Assembly (NCBI GenBank): GCA_002449335.1
Contig: DKDL01000115.1
Span: forward strand, 1 to 27,814
DNA from: Succinatimonas sp. UBA6849
GTDB lineage: Bacteria > Pseudomonadota > Gammaproteobacteria > Enterobacterales > Succinivibrionaceae
DNA: 27,814 nt
Reading direction: 5' to 3'
The translations under genes were made by a program, and so were the position numbers. Of the stretch, positions 1 to 7,921 are shown piece by piece. The notes under the pieces were generated by a model that ran no database searches, was not told the DNA's origin, and saw only the letters and a program-made list of their open reading frames with translations. Numbering within the stretch: the first letter of the stretch is position 1; each line of letters begins with the position of its first letter.

Positions 1-528
1 TCAATTTCAGGTCGTGGTACAGTAGTAACCGGCCGTGTTGAGCGTGGTATCGTAAAGGTAGGTGACGAAGTTGAAATCGTAGGTATTCGTCCAACCACCA
101 AGACCACAGTAACAGGCGTAGAAATGTTCCGTAAGTTACTAGATCAGGGTCAGGCAGGTGATAACGTAGGTATCCTATTACGTGGTACCAAGCGTGACGA
201 AGTAGAGCGTGGTCAGGTTCTTGCACATCCAGGTACCATCACTCCTCACACCAAGTTCACAGGTCAGGTATACGTATTAAACAAGGATGAAGGTGGTCGT
301 CATACTCCATTCTTCAAGGGCTACCGTCCACAGTTCTTCTTCAGAACAACAGATATTACCGGTACTATCGACCTACAGGAAGGCGTAGAGATGGTAATGC
401 CAGGTGATAACACCGATATGACCGTAACCTTAATTCACCCAGTAGCAATGGCTGAAGGTGAGAGATTCGCTATCCGTGAGGGTGGTAGAACAGTAGGTGC
501 TGGTGTTGTTGGTACTATCATTGAGTAA
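1..528 (+). CDS. tuf: Elongation factor Tu, 3' part (5' end outside window)
   Basis: GTPase that delivers aminoacyl-tRNA to the ribosome in the cytoplasm. The frame is open from base 1 to the TAA at 526-528, giving about 175 residues that cover domains 2 and 3. The G domain lies outside the window. Visible signature stretches are SGRGTVVTGRVERG at the start, GVEMFRKLLD, LLRGTKRDEVERGQVL, KDEGGRHTPFFKGYRPQF and the C-terminal FAIREGGRTVGAGVV. All are typical of proteobacterial EF-Tu. An internal ATG at 124 is not the true start. Codon use is strongly biased, as expected for a very highly expressed gene. No neighbouring translation gene follows; a strong terminator comes 25 bases after the stop. 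Confidence 0.97.
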   Translation, partial: SISGRGTVVTGRVERGIVKVGDEVEIVGIRPTTKTTVTGVEMFRKLLDQGQAGDNVGILLRGTKRDEVERGQVLAHPGTITPHTKFTGQVYVLNKDEGGRHTPFFKGYRPQFFFRTTDITGTIDLQEGVEMVMPGDNTDMTVTLIHPVAMAEGERFAIREGGRTVGAGVVGTIIE

Positions 529-553
529 TACCTCTAGCATTTAGTGCTAAAGA

Positions 554-585
554 GAAGCCAGGCTTTATGCCTGGCTTCGTTATTT
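554..585 (+). terminator. Intrinsic terminator of tuf
   Basis: Perfect 10-bp stem GAAGCCAGGC (554-563) / GCCTGGCTTC (569-578) with a 5-nt loop, followed by a T-rich stretch. It lies 25 bases after the tuf stop and just before the convergent araC-type gene. Confidence 0.9.
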
Positions 586-613
586 CTGTTGTAATTTTAT
601 TTCAGTTAACCTA

Positions 614-1531
614 TCAGCTATCATTGCCTTTTATCTTTTCTGTCAGTTTCAATTCTTCTCTCCTGCGATACTTTACTGGGGTTAATCCGTATTTCTTTAT
701 AAAAGCTCGAGTAAAGTAAGAATGGTTGTTAAAACCACAGGCAACTGCGATATCTATAACCTTAAGTTCGCTTTCTCTTAACTGTTTTGCAGCAACCTCC
801 AGTCTGTAATTTACGAGAAACTCATTAAAGCTCTGTTTGGTAACATCTTTGAAGATTTTCATAAAATGGCTTTCCGATACGCCACAGACCTCTGCCATGA
901 ATGCGATTGTAAGATGCTTATGGAAACAGTTCTGCACCTTGTAAACTGCTTTTTTTACTTTGTCAGCTTTAATATGTTCAGACATCAGATCCTGTGATAC
1001 TTCAACGCTCTTTTTGCAAACCGTGTGCATGATGTGAATAAGATCTGAAATGATGAGTAATCCGTCTTCGGTGTAGCTTTCGTGTCGGCAGTTAAAAAGT
1101 TCATTTATATAAGGGAACAGTTCAGCATTTATAAGAGATCTGCAGGGAATGTAGGGATCTAAAGAACGCTCACCCCTTACGAAAGGTGCGATATATTTGT
1201 CGTAAAGATAGTTGGTTGTGCCCTGTGAATGAAGATATTCAAGATTAAAAACGATATTGATATAGTTAGCCTCTACATTTTCATACTGGAATAAGGCATG
1301 AGGCTGTTCTGGAAGTATTACAGAAATATCACCTCTGTTCATTTCAAACTTTCTGCTGTTTACAGAGACTGTAAGCGTACCGTCAATAACATAGATAAAT
1401 TCGATTTCCTTATGCCAGTGCAGAGGATAACTTGTGATGTGAAAAGGCATCCTCACATGGTAAATAGCATATGGAAAATTAACCGTACCGTGATTGACAT
1501 TTTCGTGAATAGATTTTTGTTCTTCTATCAT
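614..1531 (-). CDS. AraC-family transcriptional regulator
   Basis: A 305-aa DNA-binding regulator. Residues about 30-80 form a cupin-like effector-binding region (PLHWHKEIEFIYVIDG, then GDISVILPEQPH). Residues about 195-293 hold the two helix-turn-helix motifs of the AraC/XylS family (IAFMAEVCGVSESHFMKIFK and IAVACGFNNHSYFTRAFIKKYG), ending in the usual TPVKYRR. The gene is divergent from a GH13 glycosidase with 177 bases between the starts, so it probably senses a maltodextrin-type sugar and activates that gene; this role is inferred from position. The ribosome-binding site before the ATG at 1531 is weak. Confident for family, not for ligand. Confidence 0.93.
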   Translation of the reverse strand: MIEEQKSIHENVNHGTVNFPYAIYHVRMPFHITSYPLHWHKEIEFIYVIDGTLTVSVNSRKFEMNRGDISVILPEQPHALFQYENVEANYINIVFNLEYLHSQGTTNYLYDKYIAPFVRGERSLDPYIPCRSLINAELFPYINELFNCRHESYTEDGLLIISDLIHIMHTVCKKSVEVSQDLMSEHIKADKVKKAVYKVQNCFHKHLTIAFMAEVCGVSESHFMKIFKDVTKQSFNEFLVNYRLEVAAKQLRESELKVIDIAVACGFNNHSYFTRAFIKKYGLTPVKYRRREELKLTEKIKGNDS

Positions 1532-1633
1532 AAACTACCGTATCAGCGATTTTATTGAAAACAGATCCTTTATAAGGCAAATTACATGATAATTTTAATA
1601 CAAATAATAGGATTGTGTTAAAAAGTCGATAGT

Positions 1634-1646
1634 ATTCTGAAAGAAT
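1634..1646. promoter_or_regulatory. Short inverted repeat in the araC-GH13 divergent region
   Basis: ATTCT-GAA-AGAAT, a 5-bp inverted repeat with a 3-bp spacer, in the middle of the divergent intergenic region. It could be an operator half-site pair, but such short palindromes are common in AT-rich DNA. A better-supported site nearby is the AAGGAG ribosome-binding site at 1695-1700, which fixes the GH13 start. Confidence 0.2.
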
Positions 1647-1708
1647 GTCTGATTTTTTAGTATTAAAATGCTAATTATAGTTGGATATAAAAAAAAGGAG
1701 CATATTGT

Positions 1709-3451
1709 ATGCAGGTAGAAGGAATATCACACAAGTGCGCTTTTACAGATTGTTATTCTTTAAATGAAGATGAGCTGGTCATCAATGTAAAAACCAATAA
1801 ATCAATCAGTAAAGTAGTGATTGTTCATGCTGATCCATACATTTTCGGCTGTTCAGGTACTGATCCATGGTCAGGTCAGCCTCTTGAACTTCATATTGAA
1901 AAAGAGCTTTCACACGAACTAATCTGGTCTGTCACCTTAAAACCAGAATTCAAGCGTATCCAGTACTATTTTGAAATCTATGCTGGCGATGAGTTATGCT
2001 ATCTGTTTGAAGATGGAGTCCATGACAAGGATTTCATGAAAAAGGACAACATCATCAGACATTTCTACAAGTTTGCCTGGATGAACCGTGCCGATATCTG
2101 TACACATCCTAAGTGGGCTGAAGATATCTTCTGGTATCAGATATTTCCTGACAGATTCTGCAAGCTCGATTATGAGGGCAATAAGCAGTTAAACGACTGG
2201 GATGATTATAAATCGCTAACCAGAGATTCCTTTTATGGTGGAAACCTGAAGGGTGCAATGAGTAAGCTGGACTATCTAAAAGATCTTGGCATTACAGGTA
2301 TTTATTTCACTCCACTTGTTACCTCAACTGAGAATCACAAATATAACATCTCAGACTATGAGCATATCGATCCTGATTTTGGAGACAATGAGTACTTTAG
2401 AAAACTGGTAGAAAAGGCTCACTCTTTGGGAATTAAAGTCATGATTGATGCTGTTTTCAATCATTCAGGTCGAGGCTTTTTCGCCTGGCAGGATGTTGTA
2501 AAAAACGGCAAAAACTCAAAATATTATGACTGGTATTTTGTTAAAAAGGACAATTTCAGTTTTGATGGAAACACCAAGGACGGAAGATACTACAGCTTTG
2601 CCTTCGTAGATGAAATGCCAAAGCTTGATACTTCAAATCCTGAGGTTATGGACTACTTTACTAAAGTATGCAAAGACTGGATTGAAATGTGGAACATTGA
2701 TGGCATCAGATTTGATGTTGGAAATGAGATTTCTCACGCTTTTATTAAGAAACTGCATCGCGAATTAAAGGCTGTAAAACCTGATCTGTTCTTATTAGGT
2801 GAGATCTGGATGGATTCAACACCATACCTGTTAGGGGACGAGTATGATTCTGTAATGAACTATCCTTTCATGCAGTCATTAAGTAACTTCTTTGTCGATG
2901 AGACCTTAAGCTCTGACGATTTTATGTACATGATGAATTACTGTTATTCTCTGTATATGAAACAGGTTAATCAGGTTGTATTTAACTTCCTTGACAGCCA
3001 CGACGTGGACAGAGCCATTACACGCTGCGGAAGTTATGACAAGCTTATACAGCAGCTTGGCGTACTGGTTACCATGCCTGGTTCTCCATGTATTTACTAT
3101 GGCACAGAGATTGCTCTTGAAGGAAAGAATGATCCTGACAACAGAAGACCAATGCCATGGAAAGACATTGAAAATAAGGTTTATGACAAGACCATCAGCA
3201 CTGTAAAGTCACTGATTTCACTGCGTAAACAGCATAAAGCCTGCGAAAGCCAGAACATAACCTGGCATTCAGAAGACGGCAGATTCATTAAATATGAAAA
3301 ACATTCTGCTGATGAAGTATTAAAAGTATATATAAACGCTGGCAATTCACCTTTAGATGTCACAATAAACAATGAGCAGGTACTGTTCAGTCACCTTTAT
3401 GACAGTTCATGTCTTCAAAAAGGAGGCGTGATCATAACTAAACTCCTGTAA
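1709..3451 (+). CDS. GH13 alpha-glycosidase (neopullulanase / cyclomaltodextrinase / maltogenic amylase type)
   Basis: A 580-aa enzyme predicted to hydrolyse alpha-glucans or maltodextrins. There is no signal peptide, so it should act in the cytoplasm on imported oligosaccharides. Residues about 5-105 resemble the N-terminal CBM34-type domain of this GH13 subgroup. The catalytic barrel follows from about 140: FWYQIFPDRF, region I DAVFNH (D247, H252), region II GIRFDVGNE with nucleophile D336, region III LGEIW with acid/base E365, and region IV FLDSHDVDR (H431, D432). All catalytic residues are present and the length is normal for the subgroup. The start is set by AAGGAG eight bases upstream. 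It is probably controlled by the divergent AraC-type regulator. Exact substrate preference cannot be read from sequence. Confidence 0.93.
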   Translation: MQVEGISHKCAFTDCYSLNEDELVINVKTNKSISKVVIVHADPYIFGCSGTDPWSGQPLELHIEKELSHELIWSVTLKPEFKRIQYYFEIYAGDELCYLFEDGVHDKDFMKKDNIIRHFYKFAWMNRADICTHPKWAEDIFWYQIFPDRFCKLDYEGNKQLNDWDDYKSLTRDSFYGGNLKGAMSKLDYLKDLGITGIYFTPLVTSTENHKYNISDYEHIDPDFGDNEYFRKLVEKAHSLGIKVMIDAVFNHSGRGFFAWQDVVKNGKNSKYYDWYFVKKDNFSFDGNTKDGRYYSFAFVDEMPKLDTSNPEVMDYFTKVCKDWIEMWNIDGIRFDVGNEISHAFIKKLHRELKAVKPDLFLLGEIWMDSTPYLLGDEYDSVMNYPFMQSLSNFFVDETLSSDDFMYMMNYCYSLYMKQVNQVVFNFLDSHDVDRAITRCGSYDKLIQQLGVLVTMPGSPCIYYGTEIALEGKNDPDNRRPMPWKDIENKVYDKTISTVKSLISLRKQHKACESQNITWHSEDGRFIKYEKHSADEVLKVYINAGNSPLDVTINNEQVLFSHLYDSSCLQKGGVIITKLL

Positions 3452-3498
3452 ATAAGGTATAAGGGTATTGGAGAGACTGTACCTTAGTTTACACATTC

Positions 3499-3534
3499 GG
3501 GCAATTTCGGTGATCTGAAGTTGCCCTTTTTTTT
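3499..3534 (+). terminator. Intrinsic terminator after the GH13 gene
   Basis: Stem GGGCAATTTC (3499-3508) pairs with GAAGTTGCCC (3517-3526) with one G-T wobble and an 8-nt loop, followed by eight Ts. It lies about 50 bases after the glycosidase stop. Confidence 0.9.
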
Positions 3535-3601
3535 GTGAAAAGCATTCAGATAGGAGATGGGGTTAACAGTGCTGAGGAGAAAAATGCAGAAGGAAGCTGT
3601 A

Positions 3602-3640
3602 AAATAAAAGAGCGGACTTGATGACAGTCCGCCTCTTTGG
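3602..3640 (-). terminator. Intrinsic terminator of the hde-like pair
   Basis: The arms AAAGAGCGGACT (3607-3618) and AGTCCGCCTCTTT (3626-3638) pair with a single bulged C. Read on the minus strand, the hairpin is followed by TATTTTAC, and it sits about 15 bases downstream of the stop of the minus-strand gene ending at 3656. Confidence 0.85.
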
Positions 3641-3655
3641 GTGTGGTTTTAAGGA

Positions 3656-3949
3656 TTATTCATCACTTAAAGAGCTGATTGCATCCCATAGGGTAGCATT
3701 CTGATTCTTGCCACAGAATTCACCTAATTTGTTGCCTAATTCCTCAATATAGGCGTCATCCATGGTGGTGTTGTCAGATGCAGCTGAGAGGTAGCCATCG
3801 ATCCACATGATTAAAAGAGGCATGGTGCTGCCGCTCTGTAAAAACTCTGAACACTTAATCTTTGCAACATCCTGCTCTTCAGCTGAGGCAACGTTGGCGG
3901 TTACGGTTAATGCTAGTGCAGCTACTGCTGAAGCTAGTAATTTTTTCAT
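3656..3949 (-). CDS. HdeA/HdeB-family periplasmic protein (paralogue 1)
   Basis: A 97-aa secreted protein. Residues 1-23 are a signal peptide with cleavage expected after ASA. The mature part carries the family pattern: Cys33 in KCSEF, a central MWIDGY helix, and Cys79 in LGEFCG, the pair expected to form the single disulphide. HdeA/HdeB proteins are periplasmic chaperones that protect proteins at low pH; a direct acid-protection role here is inference from family. GGAG seven bases before the ATG supports the start. The upstream gene on the same strand is a close paralogue 20 bases away, and a strong terminator follows, so the two form one small operon. The mature chain is about the size of E. 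coli HdeB. Confidence 0.8.
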   Translation of the reverse strand: MKKLLASAVAALALTVTANVASAEEQDVAKIKCSEFLQSGSTMPLLIMWIDGYLSAASDNTTMDDAYIEELGNKLGEFCGKNQNATLWDAISSLSDE

Positions 3950-3969
3950 AATAAACTCCGTTAAATCTG

Positions 3970-4260
3970 TTATTCTTCCATAGCCTGAGCTGCATCAAGA
4001 ATAGTTGTGTCAGGATTCTCAGAACAGTATTTACCCATGTGAGCTCCTAATTTCTCAATCCACTCATCGCTTAATACGGTATTGTCGCTTTTCTGTGATG
4101 CGTATCCGTCAAGCCACATTAAAAGCATACCCATACTTTCCTTGTCCTGAATAAATTCGCTGCACTTAACCTTGGCAACATCGGTTTCTTCAGCCTGAAC
4201 AGCAAAAGAAGCCCCTGTCATTGCGACAGCAAGACCAATGATCATCAAAGCACGTTTCAT
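3970..4260 (-). CDS. HdeA/HdeB-family periplasmic protein (paralogue 2)
   Basis: A 96-aa secreted protein, first gene of the two-gene operon. The start was chosen at 4260: AAGGA lies just before this ATG, and the protein then begins with a clean signal peptide (MKRALMIIGL..., cleavage after VQA). The longer open frame from 4290 would put ten extra residues before it. The mature part has the same layout as its neighbour, with Cys33 in KCSEF, MWLDGY, and Cys79 in MGKYCS at identical spacing. Tandem duplication followed by divergence is the simple explanation. E. coli also keeps two family members side by side (hdeA, hdeB), so paired expression may be functional. Confidence 0.8.
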   Translation of the reverse strand: MKRALMIIGLAVAMTGASFAVQAEETDVAKVKCSEFIQDKESMGMLLMWLDGYASQKSDNTVLSDEWIEKLGAHMGKYCSENPDTTILDAAQAMEE

Positions 4261-4911
4261 ATTGAGTCCTTTTGTTTGAAAAAATCCCATATAAATAATA
4301 TAAGAGACTGTAAGATGAGCAGCGTGTCTTAAAAGGTCATAGATCAGTTCTAACTTACACCACTCACAGACTGAGTATAATTGATTAAAATATTGTTCAC
4401 AAGCAATATAATAAAATTCACTTTAGTTTATATGCTGATTTATTGAGTTGTATCTCATTTTTACATTTAAATATGTCCGTAAAAACTCATATTGAGGCTA
4501 CTATATGTTTACGGTGAATTTTTTATGTGAAGGCTGTCGAACTTTATCTGATAGTGTGCCTGTTCCAAAATAATCTGAATTGCACTATAAAGAGGCTTAT
4601 ATATCATAATCTCTTAAGTGGTCTAATATTTATGTTAACTCTTTGATTATTTGATAATTTATATTTATTTGCGCAAATTCGGGTCTTTGTTTTTGCGAAG
4701 CACATTTAATAAGCGGAAATTTTTAAAGAAAATCAGTAAATAATAAGGCAGAATATTTTGTGAAATTTTCTGAAAATCGCTGTTTAATAAATTAACATAC
4801 AGATGCTGTTTTCTTGCTGTTTTTTTTGAGCGCTACTGCCTGTCAGTACAGTCATTCAATACAGACAGTCAATACAATAACTTTATACATTAACTTTACA
4901 GGAGAGCTCCC
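4261..4911. other. Gene-free stretch between divergent operons
   Basis: About 650 bases of AT-rich DNA that must hold the promoters of the minus-strand hde-like pair and the plus-strand lemA operon. I see no convincing open frame. It contains one terminator-like hairpin (4477-4524, listed separately). Just before lemA there is a partly repeated element: ACAGTCA-TT-CAATACA at 4848-4862 and ACAGTCAATACA at 4865-4876. I could not place a confident -35/-10 pair. Confidence 0.6.
4477..4524 (+). terminator. Orphan terminator-like hairpin, possible small-RNA end
   Basis: CCGTAAA (4477-4483) pairs perfectly with TTTACGG (4508-4514). After a 4-nt bulge, CATAT (4488-4492) pairs with ATATG (4503-4507), leaving a 10-nt loop. 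A run of six Ts follows at 4519-4524. No plus-strand gene lies upstream for more than 1 kb, so if the element works it would end an unannotated transcript that starts within the intergenic region. Confidence 0.35.
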
Positions 4912-5490
4912 ATGTTTAAAAGTCATACCTCTATGGTGTTAAGTGCTGTTTTTGCCTTTCTGGTTCTATATTGCATTTTTTCATATAACAGTCTTGTATC
5001 AATGGAGGAGAGTACTTCTGCAAAATGGTCTAATGTCGAAGTTCAGTATCAGCGCCGTGCAGATCTTATTCCTAATCTTGTAAATACCGTCAAAGGATAT
5101 GCCACACATGAAAAGGAAACCCTTGAAAATCTGACAGCCTTAAGAGCAAAGTCTTTTCAGAACGTCAGCAATCCTTCTGAGGAGGATTTAAAGAAATTTG
5201 AAGAGACTCAGGGGGCTATCACTCAGGCTTTAGGTCGTCTGATTGCTGTCGCTGAAAATTATCCTGATCTTAAGGCAAATCAGAATTTTTTAGAGCTGCA
5301 GGCACAGCTTGAAGGTACTGAAAACCGTATTGCAGTTGCTCGTAAAGACTTCAATGATGCAGTAAATGCATTCAATACCGGGGTCAGAAAATTCCCTAAA
5401 AATATTTTAGCTTCTCTGTTTGGCTTTGAATCAAAAGCATACCTGAAGGCAAAAGAGCATTCAGAAGACAGTCCTGAGGTTTCATTTTAA
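4912..5490 (+). CDS. lemA: LemA family protein
   Basis: A 192-aa membrane-anchored protein. One N-terminal transmembrane segment (about residues 9-27) is followed by the LemA helical-bundle signature: YNSLVSMEESTSAKWSNVEV, then QYQRRADLIPNLVNTVKGYA, HEKETLENLTALRA, and the later YPDLKANQNFLELQAQLEGTENRI. The length is typical. LemA proteins are usually encoded next to TPM-domain (YgcG-like) proteins, as here, but their biochemical role is not settled. ACAGGAG about eight bases before the ATG supports the start. It is the first gene of a four-gene run; the next gene begins nine bases after its stop. Confidence 0.95.
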   Translation: MFKSHTSMVLSAVFAFLVLYCIFSYNSLVSMEESTSAKWSNVEVQYQRRADLIPNLVNTVKGYATHEKETLENLTALRAKSFQNVSNPSEEDLKKFEETQGAITQALGRLIAVAENYPDLKANQNFLELQAQLEGTENRIAVARKDFNDAVNAFNTGVRKFPKNILASLFGFESKAYLKAKEHSEDSPEVSF

Positions 5491-5499
5491 GGTTCGAGC

Positions 5500-6447
5500 A
5501 TGAATTTACTTAGGCACTCTGTGTTATCAGCAGGACTTCACAGGATAACTGCTGTCATTTTTGCATTAAGTCTTATTTTTACGTTAAGTGCCTTTGCATC
5601 TGACTTTTATACAGTAGACACAGTTCCAAATCCAAGACTTGAGAATACCTCATTTCATGTAAGTGATCCCGCCTCTCTACTTACTCATGATACGGTTTCA
5701 TATCTTAACGAAAAACTTACTCAGCTCGAAAAGGACACAGGTATACAGTCAGCTGTGGTAGTACTTCCATCAGTTGGCGACAGTGATGTCTTTGAATTCT
5801 CTCAGGAGCTGTTCAGAAAATGGGGAATAGGACAGAGGGATAAAAATGACGGTCTTCTGCTTACCTATGTTGAAGATCAACACATTATCCGTTTCCATAC
5901 AGGTTACGGTCTTGAAGGTGTGCTTCCGGATGCTGTCTGCAAGCGTATACAGCAGCAGAAGATGATCCCTTTTTTTAAAGAGGGAAAAATAAACGAAGGC
6001 ATGAGGGCAGGTATTGATGCCCTGTATGAGCGCCTTGCCGCAGAAGGCAAATCAGAGTCAGATGATGAGAGTTCGGTGGCTGACAGTGACGATGATGACT
6101 TTTTAATTACACTTGTTACAATCATCGCAACTGTAGTTCTGATCTTTGCTGTTGCAGCAGGCGTGATGCTTTGGAACCTGTTTGAAAAATGCCCTAACTG
6201 TGGTAGACGCAAAACCTTAAAAAAGATAAGTGAGAAAGAAAGAAAAAAGCACCATCATACTTATCTTGAGGAAGTAAAACGCTGTTCTTACTGCGGATAT
6301 GAAGTTAAACGTTCATACAAAATAGATGACGATGATGACGATAATGACAGTTTCCTAAGTGGTGGCACTGGCGGTTTCCCCTCTTCTTCAGGCGGCAGTT
6401 TTGGGGGAGGAAGCTCTGGGGGCGGTGGAGCCAGCTCCCGCTGGTAG
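5500..6447 (+). CDS. TPM-domain (YgcG-like) membrane protein with zinc ribbon and Gly-rich tail
   Basis: A 315-aa protein. It has a signal sequence (1-34), a TPM domain at about 50-180 (VSDPASLLTHDTVSYLNEKL, GIQSAVVVLPSVGD, WGIGQRDKNDGLLL, FHTGYGLEGVLPD), an acidic linker, and a transmembrane segment at about 201-226. A CPNC...CSYC zinc-ribbon pair follows (C231/C234 and C262/C265), and the C-terminus is rich in glycine and serine, ending SSRW. The TPM domain should face the periplasm and the ribbon the cytoplasm. TPM proteins are commonly paired with LemA; assembly roles have been described for some members, but no activity can be assigned here. The gene shares the operon with lemA upstream and a TPR protein 45 bases downstream. 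Confidence 0.9.
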   Translation: MNLLRHSVLSAGLHRITAVIFALSLIFTLSAFASDFYTVDTVPNPRLENTSFHVSDPASLLTHDTVSYLNEKLTQLEKDTGIQSAVVVLPSVGDSDVFEFSQELFRKWGIGQRDKNDGLLLTYVEDQHIIRFHTGYGLEGVLPDAVCKRIQQQKMIPFFKEGKINEGMRAGIDALYERLAAEGKSESDDESSVADSDDDDFLITLVTIIATVVLIFAVAAGVMLWNLFEKCPNCGRRKTLKKISEKERKKHHHTYLEEVKRCSYCGYEVKRSYKIDDDDDDNDSFLSGGTGGFPSSSGGSFGGGSSGGGGASSRW

Positions 6448-6492
6448 GACATTTGTCATACAGAGAAATAAAACACAAACTCTGGGAGTTAT

Positions 6493-7869
6493 ATGAAATT
6501 TAATAGAATTTTACTTTCACTGGTTCTTTCATTAAGTGCCGGTTTTGCTAATGCATCCGATGACGCTGCCTTACTGTACGCCACTTATGAGCAAAAGTTG
6601 AGCTGCAATGATTTGAACGGCGCCTATGAGGCTTTAGCTCAGAGAAGAGAGACTGATAAAGACAATCTGCAGTATATCTACGATGAAGCCTCATTTCTGA
6701 TGGAATATTCTGATGACAAAAGTGATGCGTTTGCTCTTCTTGAGGAAGCCTTAAAAACAGCTGAAAAGAAACAGGATAAATACTGGCTGCCCCGTTTGAA
6801 TGAACTTAAAGCAGGAGCACTGTTTTTTTTAGGAGACTATGAAGAAGCATATGAAACTGGACGAAAGGCTCTTTCATTTTTTAAAGGAGACGAGAAGGAT
6901 GAGGAACTTTCAGATATAAGTCAGCTCATGGTTGGGATCTGCACTGCTCTTAACAGACATGACGAGGCTGTGAAATATGGCTTGCAGTCTCTTGATATAA
7001 GACGCACAACCGCAGGGGAAAACAGTCAGAAGGTGGCTTCATCTCTGTCTGCACTGAGCCTTTCATATCTTAGATCAGGTGACATTGAAAAGGCTGAAGA
7101 TGCAATCGGTGAAAGTGAAAAAATCTATGAAAAACTGGGAATTGAAGAGCCTAGCTTCTTCCAGAACAAAGCCTCGATAGCTTTTGAAAAGAAAGATTAT
7201 GCCAGCGCCCAGAAACTGTTTTCAAAAGCTCTTGAGCTGTCAGAAAACCAGTCAGGCAATGCCAGTACCGTTATCAGTGTCTTAAAAAGCCTGAGTGTAT
7301 GCGCCCAAAGACAGAATAACACGGATGAGGCAAGCTCATATATAGAGAAGGCTGTTTCTGTTGCCTCTTCAGCATATGGTAAAGAGCATCCTGCAATGGC
7401 CTCGGTGCTCAATGAAAAGGGCCTGTTTGAACACTCCTGCGGCCAGTATGCCAAAGCTATGGATACTTTTTCTGATGCTCTTGGTATTTACGACAAAGCC
7501 TATGGAGAAAGATCTCAGCAGTCTCATGATGTTCTGCTTTCAATGTACAGATGTGCCTGTGATATTGTTGTAAATGATGATGAGGCGGCTCTTAAAAAAG
7601 CAAAGGACTTTATGTCAGACAAGTTCTTTACTCTTGAAACTGAAGACAGCTCTCCTGTGTTTTTACTTGCTTTCGGTGAATGGAAAATGAACAGCGCCGC
7701 CTGTCTGTTTGACTATATTCCAACAGTAATAGACAACAATGTGGATGTTTTACTTTCATCAGACGGCAGTACTGTTCAAAAGGTTCAGAGCTGTCAGTTA
7801 GGGACTTTTAATGTTTCTATGCAAAGAGACAAAGCCCGACATGACGAGCTGTTAAAACTCATGGAATAG
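6493..7869 (+). CDS. Secreted tetratricopeptide-repeat protein
   Basis: A 458-aa protein with a signal peptide (about 1-21, cleavage near ANA). It is built almost wholly of helical TPR-type repeats between about residues 25 and 345; clear units include GDYEEAYETGRKALSFF, NRHDEAVKYGLQSLDIRR, GDIEKAEDAIGESEKIYEKLG, KDYASAQKLFSKALEL and GQYAKAMDTFSDALGIYDKAYG. The last hundred residues lack repeats and look like a separate small domain. TPR arrays usually mediate protein binding, so a scaffold role in the periplasm alongside its operon partners is plausible but inferred. GGGAG before the ATG supports the start. No family name beyond TPR can be given. Confidence 0.85.
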   Translation: MKFNRILLSLVLSLSAGFANASDDAALLYATYEQKLSCNDLNGAYEALAQRRETDKDNLQYIYDEASFLMEYSDDKSDAFALLEEALKTAEKKQDKYWLPRLNELKAGALFFLGDYEEAYETGRKALSFFKGDEKDEELSDISQLMVGICTALNRHDEAVKYGLQSLDIRRTTAGENSQKVASSLSALSLSYLRSGDIEKAEDAIGESEKIYEKLGIEEPSFFQNKASIAFEKKDYASAQKLFSKALELSENQSGNASTVISVLKSLSVCAQRQNNTDEASSYIEKAVSVASSAYGKEHPAMASVLNEKGLFEHSCGQYAKAMDTFSDALGIYDKAYGERSQQSHDVLLSMYRCACDIVVNDDEAALKKAKDFMSDKFFTLETEDSSPVFLLAFGEWKMNSAACLFDYIPTVIDNNVDVLLSSDGSTVQKVQSCQLGTFNVSMQRDKARHDELLKLME

Positions 7870-7921
7870 CAGAGATTAAGGATTTATTCCTGTTTTAGGA
7901 TATTTTGGTTACAGGTGGTCT

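Noticed and set aside
1298..1558. Plus-strand 86-codon frame opposite the araC-type gene
   Set aside because: It lies antisense to the conserved cupin region, with no ribosome-binding site or recognisable protein features.
4840..4876. CTGTCAG / CAGTCAT / CAGTCAA run before lemA as a Pho box
   Set aside because: The steps are 9 and 17 bases rather than 11, so the repeat phasing does not fit PhoB binding.
5904..6212. Minus-strand 102-codon frame under the TPM gene
   Set aside because: Antisense shadow of a well-supported gene; its Ser-rich composition mirrors the acidic linker and hydrophobic segment opposite.
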